Shown here piece by piece: positions 1-6,568 of a stretch of 24,473 nt of DNA. The notes beneath the pieces are model-generated. The model did not search any database and was not told the origin of the DNA. It saw only the letters and a program-made list of their open reading frames with translations. Position numbers and translations under genes: made by a program. This DNA comes from JAJXWB01 sp047605445 (lineage in GTDB: Bacteria > Pseudomonadota > Alphaproteobacteria > Rhizobiales > Beijerinckiaceae), in assembly GCA_047605445.1 (NCBI GenBank), contig JASGFP010000059.1, forward strand, positions 1 to 24,473, given 5' to 3'. The first letter of the stretch is position 1. Every line of letters begins with the position of its first letter.

Positions 1-527
1 TTGAGGAACATCTCCTTGGTGAGCGTCGTGCCCTTGCGGAGCGAGAGCAGCTCCAGCATCTGGTATTCCTTGCCGGTCAGGTGCACGCGGGCGCTGTCCA
101 CTTCGACTGTCTTCTGGTCGAGGTTGACGACGAGGTCGCCGGTCGTGATGACGGACTGCGCATGACCCTTCGAGCGGCGCACGATCGCATGGATGCGCGC
201 GACCAGTTCGTCCTTGTGGAACGGCTTGGTGAGATAGTCGTCGGCGCCGAAGCCGAGGCCCTTCACCTTGTCCTCGATGCCGGCGAGGCCCGAGAGAATG
301 AGGATCGGCGTCTTGACCTTCGCGACGCGCAGCGTGCGCAGCACCTCGTAGCCCGACATGTCCGGCAGGTTCAGGTCCAGCAGGATGATGTCGTAATCAT
401 AGAGCTTGCCGAGGTCGATGCCTTCCTCGCCGAGGTCCGTCGTGTAGACGTTGAAGTTCTCGGACTTCAGCATCAGCTCGATGCTCTGCGCCGTGGCGCT
501 GTCGTCTTCGATCAGTAGTACGCGCAT
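1..527 (-). CDS. ctrA: Cell-cycle response regulator CtrA (3' part cut off by window edge)
   Basis: OmpR/PhoB-class response regulator. In alphaproteobacteria CtrA binds TTAA-N7-TTAA boxes to control division, DNA methylation and flagellar genes. 175 full codons are visible. The receiver domain spans about residues 1-118, with the acidic pocket D8/D9, phospho-acceptor D51 (in IILLDLNLPDMSGY) and K101 (in YLTKPF). The winged-helix effector domain starts near residue 125 (ITTGDLVVNLDQKTVEVD) and is cut inside the helix-turn-helix (TGKEYQMLELLSLRKGTTLTK). The start is the ATG at 527-525, preceded on the minus strand by a purine-rich GGTGGGGA. The sequence is typical of CtrA over its whole visible length rather than a generic OmpR regulator. 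It diverges from fliJ across a 471-nt region holding CtrA-like boxes and GANTC sites, which suggests autoregulation and methylation control as known in Caulobacter (inference). Confidence 0.96.
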   Translation of the reverse strand, partial: MRVLLIEDDSATAQSIELMLKSENFNVYTTDLGEEGIDLGKLYDYDIILLDLNLPDMSGYEVLRTLRVAKVKTPILILSGLAGIEDKVKGLGFGADDYLTKPFHKDELVARIHAIVRRSKGHAQSVITTGDLVVNLDQKTVEVDSARVHLTGKEYQMLELLSLRKGTTLTKEMFL

Positions 528-628
528 CAGCTGTCCCCACCCTTCCCCGTACGACGCCGGTCGGTTCGTCCCCTGCCCCCGACACGCGGCGCCCGGTATG
601 TCTCCATCAAGCTCATATCGATCTTCTG

Positions 629-654
629 TTAACTCTACCGTCCGAATGGTTAAC
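629..654. promoter_or_regulatory. Pair of CtrA half-sites upstream of ctrA
   Basis: TTAAC at 629-633 and GTTAAC ending at 654; the second reads TTAACCAT on the minus strand (646-653), the extended CtrA half-site. The two TTAA cores are 17 nt apart, not the 7 nt of a full box, so they are best read as two half-sites lying 100-130 nt upstream of the ctrA start. Confidence 0.45.
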
Positions 655-792
655 AAACCGTTTGGACAAACTCCGGATGCAGGCGCCGCCTCGGCGGCCG
701 GTTCAAGCAACGCCCTGCTCACGCAACGGAATCGTCCCGGCCTGCGCGCGGGCGGTTTTCCGCCGGACGCAAAGGACTGTTAAGCAAACGAG

Positions 793-808
793 TTAACGAA
801 ACGTTAGG
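793..808 (-). promoter_or_regulatory. CtrA box (CTAA-N7-TTAAC) between ctrA and fliJ
   Basis: The minus strand reads CTAACGTTTCGTTAAC. This fits the CtrA consensus TTAA-N7-TTAAC with one mismatch and exact 7-nt spacing. It lies about 265 nt before the ctrA start and 190 nt before fliJ, so it could serve either gene. Binding is inferred from the match only. Confidence 0.55.
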
Positions 809-998
809 CCGGCGCCCGCAGATCGCCGCGATCGACCGAATCGCTGATTTCGACAGTCGCCTTTGTCGATTTTTTTGTCCAGCGCCTTCGTTGGGTAACC
901 AACGAGCAACCTCCCCGATTCATAGTCTGTGTGTCTCGCGGATCATGGCTAATGCGTAACCACAACGAGTTTGGACTGTCGTCCTGGAGTGCCGTGTA

Positions 999-1403
999 AT
1001 GAAGTCGCGGGATACCTTGCTGAGATTGAAGCGCTTTCAGGCGGACGAAAAGCGCCGCCGCGTGACCCAGCTCGAAATGATGATCGCCGAATTCAACCGC
1101 ATGGCGGGCGATCTCGATCGCGAAATCGCTACGGAAGAGCAGCGCGCCCGCATTTCCGATCCCAGCCATTTCGCCTATCCGACCTATGCCCGCGCTGCAC
1201 GCAGCCGGCGGGACAATCTCCTCAGTTCGATCGAGGAATTGCGCGGCCAGTTGGACGAAGCCAAGGCGCGGCTGGAAGAAGCCATGACCGAGGTGTCCAA
1301 GGCCGAAAATCTCGAAGGCCGGGAAAAGGCCTCCGACCGCCTGGCGGACGTACTGCGCCCCGCCGATATGGGCCTGATGGGGATGCGCGCCGCGCGCGCC
1401 TGA
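999..1403 (+). CDS. fliJ: Flagellar export protein FliJ
   Basis: A 134-residue, almost wholly alpha-helical, charged protein with heptad-like coiled coils at about residues 5-60 and 68-110 (LKRFQADEKRRRVTQLEMMI; NLLSSIEELRGQLDEAKARL). This matches FliJ, the stalk-like partner of the FliI ATPase in the flagellar type III export apparatus; the usual length is about 140-150 aa. No signal peptide or membrane segment is seen. The ATG at 999 follows CTGGAG. The gene is divergent to ctrA, and flagellar genes are classic CtrA targets, which supports the call. fliI is not within the window. A 10-bp-class hairpin with a T-run follows the stop, so fliJ looks monocistronic. FliJ is poorly conserved, so the call rests on length, coil pattern and context. 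Confidence 0.8.
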   Translation: MKSRDTLLRLKRFQADEKRRRVTQLEMMIAEFNRMAGDLDREIATEEQRARISDPSHFAYPTYARAARSRRDNLLSSIEELRGQLDEAKARLEEAMTEVSKAENLEGREKASDRLADVLRPADMGLMGMRAARA

Positions 1404-1428
1404 TACGCGAGGCGCTCCCGCCGGGAAG

Positions 1429-1457
1429 ACGCCGCCTTCGGGCGGCGTTTTGTTTTT
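1429..1457 (+). terminator. Rho-independent terminator after fliJ
   Basis: Stem ACGCCGCC / GGCGGCGT closed by a TTCG tetraloop, directly followed by a T-rich run (TTTGTTTTT). It begins 26 nt after the fliJ stop. Confidence 0.85.
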
Positions 1458-1530
1458 GCATAACGGCGGCTTGCGAACCGCGGATGCCTCGTGCATGGGT
1501 GGCCGCCGGGCCCGGCTGGTCGGGCGCAGG

Positions 1531-2526
1531 ATGAAAATGAAGCGCGCCCTCGACTATTTCTGGCCGGCGCTCGGCTTGGTCGCCGTGATCGTCGCGTTCT
1601 GGCTGCTGGCCCGGGAATTTCGCGGCGAGTCGGTGCGCCACGATGTCGTGGCCGCGCTCAAGGCTATTCCGCCTCACCGCTATCTTCTGGCCGCCCTGTC
1701 CACGCTTGTCGCCTACGCCGCGCTCGCCTGGTACGACCGGATCGCTCTGCTGCATCTGGGCATACGGCACATCGGCTGGTTCTTCGTCTCGGTCTGCTCG
1801 TTTACGACCTACGCGCTGTCGCACAATATCGGCGCCTCGGTTTTTTCCGGCGCCATGGTTCGCTATCGCGCCTATTCGAGCAAAGGGCTCGATGCGGCGC
1901 AGGTCGCGATCCTCGTCGCGCTGTGCTCCTTCACGTTCTTTCTCGGCGCCGTCCTGCTCGGCGGCCTCGTGCTCGTCTTCGAGCCCGAGCAGCTGAGCCG
2001 TCTCAAGGGCCTTCTGCCGGACGCGCTGACAAATGTCGAAACCGCCCGCATTCTCGGCTTCGTCATGCTGGCGATCGTGGTCGTCTACGCCATCGGCTCG
2101 ATCCTGCGCTTCAAGCCGCGCGAGATCGGCAAGTTCCGGCTGGAATATCCGCGTCCCCAGATCATGGGCCGCCAGATGTTCGCCGCGCCGCTCGAACTGC
2201 TCGGCGCAGCGGGCATCATCTATTTCGCCCTGCCGGCGGAGGGAAATCCTGGATTCTTCGTCGTTCTGGCCGTGTTTCTGGCTTCCTTTTCGGCTGGGCT
2301 CGTGTCGAACGCGCCAGGCGGACTCGGCGTGTTCGAACTCGTTTTCATCAAGGCCCTGCCGCTGCTCGCCAAAAGCAAGGTGCTGGCGGCCCTGCTCGTC
2401 TTCCGGCTGTTCTATCTGCTGATTCCGCTGGCGATCGCGCTCGTCGTGGTCGTTCTCTTCGAGCGTCAGCGCCTGATCGAAGTCATCCACGAAGACGACG
2501 AAAAAAAGCCCGATCCCCAAGACTAG
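1531..2526 (+). CDS. UPF0104 / lysylphosphatidylglycerol synthetase-like integral membrane protein
   Basis: A 331-residue polytopic inner-membrane protein of the UPF0104 (YbhN / MprF N-terminal flippase-like) superfamily. About eight hydrophobic segments are visible, e.g. WPALGLVAVIVAFWLLA near the N-terminus, YLLAALSTLVAYAALAWY, VAILVALCSFTFFLGAVLLG, and two at the C-terminus ending in IPLAIALVVVVLFE. Family hallmarks include the AYSSKG / RYRAY loop and the SNAPGGLGVFELVF motif near residue 260. The C-terminus is short and charged (HEDDEKKPDPQD). The family moves or flips lipids; MprF proteins transfer aminoacyl-lipids, but the soluble transferase domain is absent here, so the substrate is unknown. 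The start at 1531 is preferred because it follows a purine-rich GGGCGCAGG and gives a short N-terminus before the first helix; in-frame extension back to 1450 is possible. It is bounded by terminators on both sides. Confidence 0.8.
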   Translation: MKMKRALDYFWPALGLVAVIVAFWLLAREFRGESVRHDVVAALKAIPPHRYLLAALSTLVAYAALAWYDRIALLHLGIRHIGWFFVSVCSFTTYALSHNIGASVFSGAMVRYRAYSSKGLDAAQVAILVALCSFTFFLGAVLLGGLVLVFEPEQLSRLKGLLPDALTNVETARILGFVMLAIVVVYAIGSILRFKPREIGKFRLEYPRPQIMGRQMFAAPLELLGAAGIIYFALPAEGNPGFFVVLAVFLASFSAGLVSNAPGGLGVFELVFIKALPLLAKSKVLAALLVFRLFYLLIPLAIALVVVVLFERQRLIEVIHEDDEKKPDPQD

Positions 2527-2538
2527 ATCGCAGAAACA

Positions 2539-2570
2539 AAAAGAGCGCCGGATTGCGCCGGCGCTCTTTT
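2539..2570. terminator. Strong bidirectional terminator
   Basis: A 13-bp perfect stem (arms 2539-2551 and 2558-2570) around a 6-nt loop. It has an A-run on the left and a T-run on the right, so it can stop transcription from the UPF0104 gene (plus) and from sciP (minus), which converge here. Confidence 0.9.
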
Positions 2571-2589
2571 GTCAGACTGGCGAAATTCG

Positions 2590-2865
2590 TCAGACGCGAT
2601 ATTGCTGGATCCGCGTCGTGCGCAGGCCGGCGAGACCATGCTGGTCGATCGACATCTGCCAGCTCAGGAACTCGTCCACCGTCAGCGTATAGCGACTGCA
2701 GGCCTCTTCGAGCGACAACAGGCCGCCGCGCACAGCGGCCACGACTTCGGCCTTGCGGCGGATCACCCAGCGCTTGGTGGAGGGCGGCGGCAAATCGGCG
2801 ACGGTCAGCGGGCTGCCGTCCGGTCCGATCACGTACTTCACCCGCGGGCGATAGGCTTCGGTCAT
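2590..2865 (-). CDS. sciP: SciP-type CtrA inhibitory protein (DUF1153)
   Basis: A 91-residue DUF1153 protein. The conserved core is plain: RVKYVIGPDGSPLTVADLPP, then RWVIRRKAEVVAAVRGG, then a helix-turn-helix-like stretch (LLSLEEACSRYTLTVDEFLSW) and the end GLAGLRTTRIQQYR. In Caulobacter this family is SciP, a small DNA-binding protein made in swarmer cells that contacts CtrA and blocks its activation of target promoters. The start is the ATG at 2865-2863 (MTEAYRPRVKYV), matching the family length of about 90 aa; an upstream in-frame ATG at 2904 would add 13 atypical residues. The ribosome site is weak (GTGAG on the minus strand). A near-consensus CtrA box lies 56 nt upstream, so the gene is probably itself CtrA-controlled (inference). 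Its position 2.3 kb from ctrA places inhibitor and target regulator in one neighbourhood. Confidence 0.92.
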   Translation of the reverse strand: MTEAYRPRVKYVIGPDGSPLTVADLPPPSTKRWVIRRKAEVVAAVRGGLLSLEEACSRYTLTVDEFLSWQMSIDQHGLAGLRTTRIQQYRV

Positions 2866-2920
2866 AAGATTACTCACACACTCGACTGACCACTTCGAAT
2901 GCAACTCTAGATGGGCCCGC

Positions 2921-2935
2921 TTAAGATTTGCCTAA
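2921..2935 (-). promoter_or_regulatory. CtrA box upstream of sciP
   Basis: The minus strand reads TTAG-GCAAATC-TTAA, one mismatch from TTAA-N7-TTAA with exact spacing, 56 nt before the sciP start. A further extended half-site, TTAACCAT, lies at 3038-3045 on the plus strand in the same upstream region. No other gene reads from this region, so sciP is the natural target. Confidence 0.6.
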
Positions 2936-3107
2936 GCTGCAACCTCCGGAAAAACCCAAAAATTCGTGAAAAATCTAGCGTTTAGAGCCCTGCAATTCTC
3001 GTTTCCGTTCCACTTCGGCGCAAAGTGAAATCGTCCGTTAACCATGATCGCGGCCAGCACGGTCTCGCCGCGATCCTGACATAGTCGTCCAGTTGCGCGA
3101 GGGCCGC

Positions 3108-3923
3108 TCAGTGCGACAACAGGACCGGCAGCGTCATGTGCTTGAGCATGAATCGCGAACCCGAGCCGCGCGAGAAGCGCGGATAGCCCTGCCCGCCGAA
3201 CGCGCCCAGAACGAGAAGATCGGCGCCGCAATCGGCAGCTTCGTTGAGGAGCGCGTCCATCAGGCCGATATCCGACGACAGGGCTTGATCCGCTTTACCC
3301 TGGATCCCGTGCGCCTTGAGATGCGCCACGGCGAGCTCCAGCGAACTGCGGCGATATTCGATCGCGGGATCGCCGGGTTTGGAGATCGAGACGACGATCG
3401 CCTGGGCGTCCTTCGCCGTAATGCGGACGCCATCGACGAAGGCGCGGCCCGCCTCTCGGGAATCGTTCCAGGCGAACATCGGCCGATGGCCCACATCGGC
3501 AAAATGCCCGGCATAAGGCACGACTAGAGCCGGTCTGCCGGAATCGATCACGATCCGCTCGATCAGATCGCTTGGCGCCAGTTGGCCGCTCGCGACGGGC
3601 TGGCCGAGGATGACGAGATCGAAATGGCGGGCGAGATCGGTCGCCTGCACGATGATGTCGGATTCCTCGCCCCGGTTGATATCCATGAAGGCGCGGTCGG
3701 CGAGGCTCGCCGTCGCCGCCATGAAGGCCGCTTCGGCCGCGGTGCGCGCGGCGACATATTCGGCTGGCGGCCAGGCCGCCGCGACGCCCGAAGCGACCGA
3801 TCGCTGCGTCTGCGCGAAGACGCCGACCAGCCGCGACCTCATGCGCGTCGCGAGCGTGATCGCCAGATCGAGCCGCGCCGTCGTCCGGGCGCTGGAATCG
3901 AGATGCACGAGCAGATGGCGCAT
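3108..3923 (-). CDS. Tandem-domain universal stress protein (UspA family)
   Basis: 271 residues with two Usp folds: residues 1-137 (MRHLLVHLD start, VILGQPV, RPALVVP end) and about 145-271 (PMFAWNDSREAGRAFVDG start, DLLVLGAFGGQGYPRFSRGS, LPVLLSH end). The C-terminal domain carries the complete ATP-binding signature G-2x-G-9x-G-S (G240, G243, G253, S254). The N-terminal domain lacks it, a common pattern in tandem Usps where one half binds nucleotide. The protein is cytoplasmic and likely has a stress or survival role, but the exact task is unknown. The ATG at 3923-3921 follows GGAGACAAGCTCAC on the minus strand; an upstream in-frame extension to 4148 is rejected because it runs through the divergent promoter region. 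An FNR/FixK-like box about 70 nt upstream suggests induction under low oxygen. Confidence 0.9.
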   Translation of the reverse strand: MRHLLVHLDSSARTTARLDLAITLATRMRSRLVGVFAQTQRSVASGVAAAWPPAEYVAARTAAEAAFMAATASLADRAFMDINRGEESDIIVQATDLARHFDLVILGQPVASGQLAPSDLIERIVIDSGRPALVVPYAGHFADVGHRPMFAWNDSREAGRAFVDGVRITAKDAQAIVVSISKPGDPAIEYRRSSLELAVAHLKAHGIQGKADQALSSDIGLMDALLNEAADCGADLLVLGAFGGQGYPRFSRGSGSRFMLKHMTLPVLLSH

Positions 3924-3992
3924 GTGAGCTTGTCTCCGGTTCGCCGACGGCGCGGCGCGCAGCATCGGTCGCCGCTTTTGGCGCATGTTACA

Positions 3993-4006
3993 TTGCGCTG
4001 CATCAA
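3993..4006. promoter_or_regulatory. FNR/FixK-like box
   Basis: TTGCG-CTGC-ATCAA resembles the TTGAT-N4-ATCAA consensus: the right half is perfect and the left half matches three of five. It is centred about 76 nt upstream of the stress-protein start, on the USP side of a 163-nt divergent spacer. Usp genes are frequent FixK/FNR targets in alphaproteobacteria; the role here is inferred. Confidence 0.35.
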
Positions 4007-4086
4007 TCCGGAGCCGGGCGCGCCGCGGCCTTGAGTTTCTTTCGGTCATGCCGTTTCTTGCCGGCCAGCGTCGAACGGGGATGGAC

Positions 4087-4869
4087 ATGAGCGCAGGCAG
4101 GATAGAAGCGCGGGCGGAAGGCCCGATCGGCTGGGTGATTTTCGACAATCAGAAGCGCCGCAACGCCATGTCGCTGGGCATGTGGACCGGCCTGACCGCG
4201 GCGCTGGAGCGCTTCGGCGCCGATCCCGCGATCCGCGCTGTCGTCCTGCGCGGCGCGGGCGAGGCGGCCTTCGTGTCCGGCGCCGACATTTCCGAGTTCG
4301 ACGCCCATCGCTCGGATGCGGCGGCGGCCGCCGACTATGCGAGCGCAACCGATGGGGCCTGGAAGGCGCTCGGCGCTTTCCAAAAGCCGATGATCGCCAT
4401 GATCCAGGGCTTCTGCTTCGGCGGCGGCGTCGCCATCGCGCTGAAAGCCGACATGCGCATCGCCGCCGGCAATTCGCTGTTCGCAATTCCCGCCGCACGC
4501 CTCGGCATCGCCTATCCCACGCATTCGGTGCGCGATCTCGTTGCGCTGGTCGGTCCTGCGCGGGCGAAGGAAATCCTGTTCACCGGCGTGCGCATGGATG
4601 CGGACGCCGCCCACGCCGCCGGGCTCGTCAACCGCGTCGTCCCGGTCGCGCAATTGGAAACGGAAGTCGCCACGCTGTGCGCGACGCTGGCCGACAATGC
4701 GCCGCTGACCATCCGCGCCGCCAAGGAGACGATCGACCAGATTGCGCGCGGCGAATCCAATCCGGCGGAGATCGCGGCCCGAGTGCGGGCGTGTTTCGAC
4801 AGTGCGGATTATGCGGAAGGCCGCCGCGCATTCATGGAGAAGCGCCGTCCCGTCTTCACCGGCCGCTGA
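4087..4869 (+). CDS. Crotonase-fold protein (annotated-type enoyl-CoA hydratase) lacking both catalytic Glu
   Basis: A 260-residue enoyl-CoA hydratase/isomerase superfamily protein. Oxyanion-hole regions are present: FVSGADISEF (residues 62-71, A66) and GFCFGGGVAIALKADMRIA (108-126, G113). At the positions of the two acid/base glutamates of rat mitochondrial hydratase (E144, E164) this protein has A116 and A136; both lie exactly 20 residues apart, as in the reference. It therefore probably does not hydrate enoyl-CoA in the standard way, and CoA thioester binding with a different reaction (isomerase, decarboxylase or hydrolase) is more likely. The ATG at 4087 is chosen over the one at 4081 because GGGG at 4077-4080 then sits 6 nt upstream. 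Ten nt separate its stop from the next start, so the two form an operon with the hydrolase remnant. Confidence 0.85.
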   Translation: MSAGRIEARAEGPIGWVIFDNQKRRNAMSLGMWTGLTAALERFGADPAIRAVVLRGAGEAAFVSGADISEFDAHRSDAAAAADYASATDGAWKALGAFQKPMIAMIQGFCFGGGVAIALKADMRIAAGNSLFAIPAARLGIAYPTHSVRDLVALVGPARAKEILFTGVRMDADAAHAAGLVNRVVPVAQLETEVATLCATLADNAPLTIRAAKETIDQIARGESNPAEIAARVRACFDSADYAEGRRAFMEKRRPVFTGR

Positions 4870-4879
4870 AAGCGAAGCC

Positions 4880-5773
4880 ATGCACGAAAAGCGGATTGTC
4901 GCCGGCGTCCTCGACATCGCTTATCGCGAATATGGGGCAAACGACGGCTGGCCTTGCGTTCTGAGCCATGGATTCCCGTACGACGTGCATGCCTATGCAG
5001 ATGTCGCGCCGCTCTTGGCGGATGCCGGCGCGCGCGTGATCGTTCCCTTTCTGCGTGGCTACGGCCCGACGCGCTTTCAGTCGACTTCGGCGCTGCGGTC
5101 CGGCGAGCAGGCCGCGCTCGCCGCCGATCTGCTGGCGCTGATGGATGCGCTGAACATCGAACGCGCGACGCTCGCCGGCTACGACTGGGGCGGACGCGCC
5201 GGCTGCATCGTCGCGGCTCTGTGGCCGCAGCGCGTGGCGGCGCTTGTCTCCGGCAATTCCTACAACATCCAGAACATTGCGCGCGCGATGGAGCCTGCCT
5301 CGCCGCGCGAGGAGGCCGCGCTCTGGTATCAGTATTATTTCCACAATGAGCGCGGCCGCCGCGGGCTCGCACGCGACAGGCGCGGCGTAACGCGCCTGCT
5401 GTGGGAAATGTGGTCGCCGACCTGGGCCTTCGACGACGCGACTTTCGAGCGCACGGCGGCGGCGTTCGACAATCCGGATTTCGTCGACGTCGTGATCCAA
5501 TCGTATCGCCATCGCTACGGGCTCGTCGCAGGCGATCCGGCATATGCGAGCATCTAAGGCCGACTCGCCGCTCAGCCGCAGATCGCCGTTCCCACCATTT
5601 CGATCGACGGCGACGCGGACGGTGTCAATCCCGGCACGGCGCGTCACGCGGCGAAGTTCGTCGGCCCGCACGAACATCGTCTGTTTCATGCTGCAGGGCA
5701 CAATCTTCCGCAGGAACGTCCCGCCGACTGGGCCCGCGCGATCCTCGACGCGCGGAGCTTTGCACAGGGCTGA
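4880..5773 (+). pseudogene. Epoxide-hydrolase-like alpha/beta hydrolase interrupted by an in-frame TAA
   Basis: Reading from the ATG at 4880, a 225-residue product ends at TAA 5555-5557. The same frame then continues without shift for 71 more sense codons to TGA 5771-5773, encoding an unmistakable family C-terminus. The nucleophile elbow is LAGYDWGGRAG with Asp102 (Asp rather than Ser, as in epoxide hydrolases and haloalkane dehalogenases), and the oxyanion motif is HGFP (30-33). The acid (GDADG, about D247) and the base (AAGHNLPQE, H274) lie only beyond the stop. The full frame (297 codons) is the normal family length. TAA for GAA (Glu) is the simplest explanation, a single base change. The truncated protein would lack two triad residues and be inactive. 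Alternatives are a sequencing error or suppression. It follows the crotonase gene by 10 nt. Confidence 0.85.
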
Positions 5774-5782
5774 TGGCTTACG

Positions 5783-5840
5783 ACTGTCGTCCAATTGACA
5801 CACGCGAGAACACGTCCGTATGAAATACATGTCGGACGAT
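5783..5840 (+). promoter_or_regulatory. gntR promoter with putative autoregulatory operators
   Basis: A -35 TTGACA (5795-5800), 18-nt spacer and -10 TATGAA (5819-5824). A dyad CGTCCG-N14-CGGACG (5813-5838) overlaps the -10. Two 13-mers centred on GTCG (5783-5795 and 5828-5840) each match 10 of 13 positions of the perfect palindrome at 8382-8394. This arrangement is typical of a FadR-type GntR regulator repressing itself (inference). Confidence 0.55.
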
Positions 5841-5854
5841 CTTGGTGACATTTC

Positions 5855-6526
5855 ATGCAGAAAACGCTTGCCGCTAAGACGGACGGGTCGCCCGGCGTCG
5901 TCTATCGCGGAATCGTGGATGGTCTCTACCGCGGCCGCTATGTGCCAGGCCAGCGGCTGGTCGAGGCCGACCTGACGCGCGACTTCGAGGTTGGACGCGG
6001 CTCCGTGCGCGAAGCGCTGAGTCGGCTCGCCGCCGAGGGCCTCGTCTCGATGAACCTGCATCGTTCGGCGACGATCCGCTCGCTGAGTCGCGCGGAGACG
6101 CGCGATCTGGTTGCGCTGCTGGAAGTGCTCAACGGCTTCGCCGCGCGTCTTGCCGCCGAGCGCGTGGCGGAAGGCAACAACCGCAAGCTGATCGCTGACG
6201 CTTACGCCACGCTGGCCGACATCGAGGTGCAGCGCGACTTCCTGCGTTTCGCCCGTGCGCGCAACGCTTTCTACAAGACGATGGTGGCGATGGGCGCCAA
6301 CCACGAACTCGCCCGCCTGATGCCGCGCACCAATGTCGACCTCATCCGCGTGCAGTTCCGCGCCTACACGACGGTCGACGACGACGTTCGTATCGAGGAC
6401 TACCGCGCCATCTACGATGCGATCGACGAAGCGGCGGGCCGCAAGGCCGAGACTGCCGCCCGCAACCACATCCGCCGCCTCGGCGACGCCATCGACAAGC
6501 TGCCCGACGCCGCTTTCGCGGGATAG
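5855..6526 (+). CDS. GntR-family transcriptional regulator, FadR/FCD subgroup
   Basis: 223 residues. The N-terminal winged helix (about 14-75) carries the GntR signature: IVDGLYRGRYVPGQRLVEADL, then the recognition region RGSVREALSRLAAEGLV. The C-terminal all-helical FCD ligand domain (about 85-215) has the expected E/R/H-rich helices (ALLEVLNGFAARLAAERVAE; HIRRLGDAID near the end, with a conserved His). FCD regulators usually bind organic acids or acyl compounds, often metal-assisted, and repress the adjacent catabolic genes; the ligand is not deducible. GGTGA precedes the ATG at 5855. It has its own promoter, separated by 81 nt from the hydrolase remnant. A related palindrome before the acyl-CoA dehydrogenase gene suggests that gene is a target. 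Confidence 0.9.
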   Translation: MQKTLAAKTDGSPGVVYRGIVDGLYRGRYVPGQRLVEADLTRDFEVGRGSVREALSRLAAEGLVSMNLHRSATIRSLSRAETRDLVALLEVLNGFAARLAAERVAEGNNRKLIADAYATLADIEVQRDFLRFARARNAFYKTMVAMGANHELARLMPRTNVDLIRVQFRAYTTVDDDVRIEDYRAIYDAIDEAAGRKAETAARNHIRRLGDAIDKLPDAAFAG

Positions 6527-6568
6527 GCTGAAGCGGTTCAACCTCGCGTAGTGTGAACCTATCCCGCG
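6517..6568. terminator. Inverted repeat spanning the convergent gntR / merR ends
   Basis: Arms CGCGGGATAGG (6517-6527) and CCTATCCCGCG (6558-6568) pair perfectly over 11 bp. An inner pair GGTTCA (6535-6540) / TGAACC (6554-6559) slightly competes with the outer one. The arms overlap the last codons and stops of both converging genes, so it probably terminates or shields both transcripts. There is no T-tract. Confidence 0.55.

Larger units (their letters stand above)
528..998. promoter_or_regulatory. Divergent ctrA / fliJ control region
   Basis: This 471-nt stretch holds no credible gene; a plus-strand open frame runs through it but lacks coding character. It contains several TTAA(C) elements: TTAAC at 629-633, ATGGTTAA at 646-653 (TTAACCAT on the minus strand), TTAA at 781-784 and a near-consensus full CtrA box at 793-808. 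It also has three GANTC sites (GAATC 729-733, GAATC 839-843, GATTC 917-921), the target of the CcrM methyltransferase. In Caulobacter the ctrA promoter is controlled by CtrA itself and by GANTC methylation; the same layout is inferred here. The fliJ ribosome site is probably the CTGGAG about 10 nt before the ATG at 999. Confidence 0.7.

Noticed and set aside
451..783. 110-residue plus-strand frame in the ctrA/fliJ spacer
   Set aside because: It is partly antisense to ctrA, lacks family features, and overlaps CtrA half-sites and GANTC sites, so it is better read as regulatory DNA.
781..797. TTAA-N9-TTAA as a second full CtrA box
   Set aside because: The spacing is 9 nt, not 7. The overlapping 793-808 site has the right spacing.
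5555..5557. Programmed recoding at the TAA in the hydrolase gene
   Set aside because: TAA is not a selenocysteine or pyrrolysine codon, and I see no slippery site or obvious stem-loop directly after it. A point mutation or sequence error is simpler.
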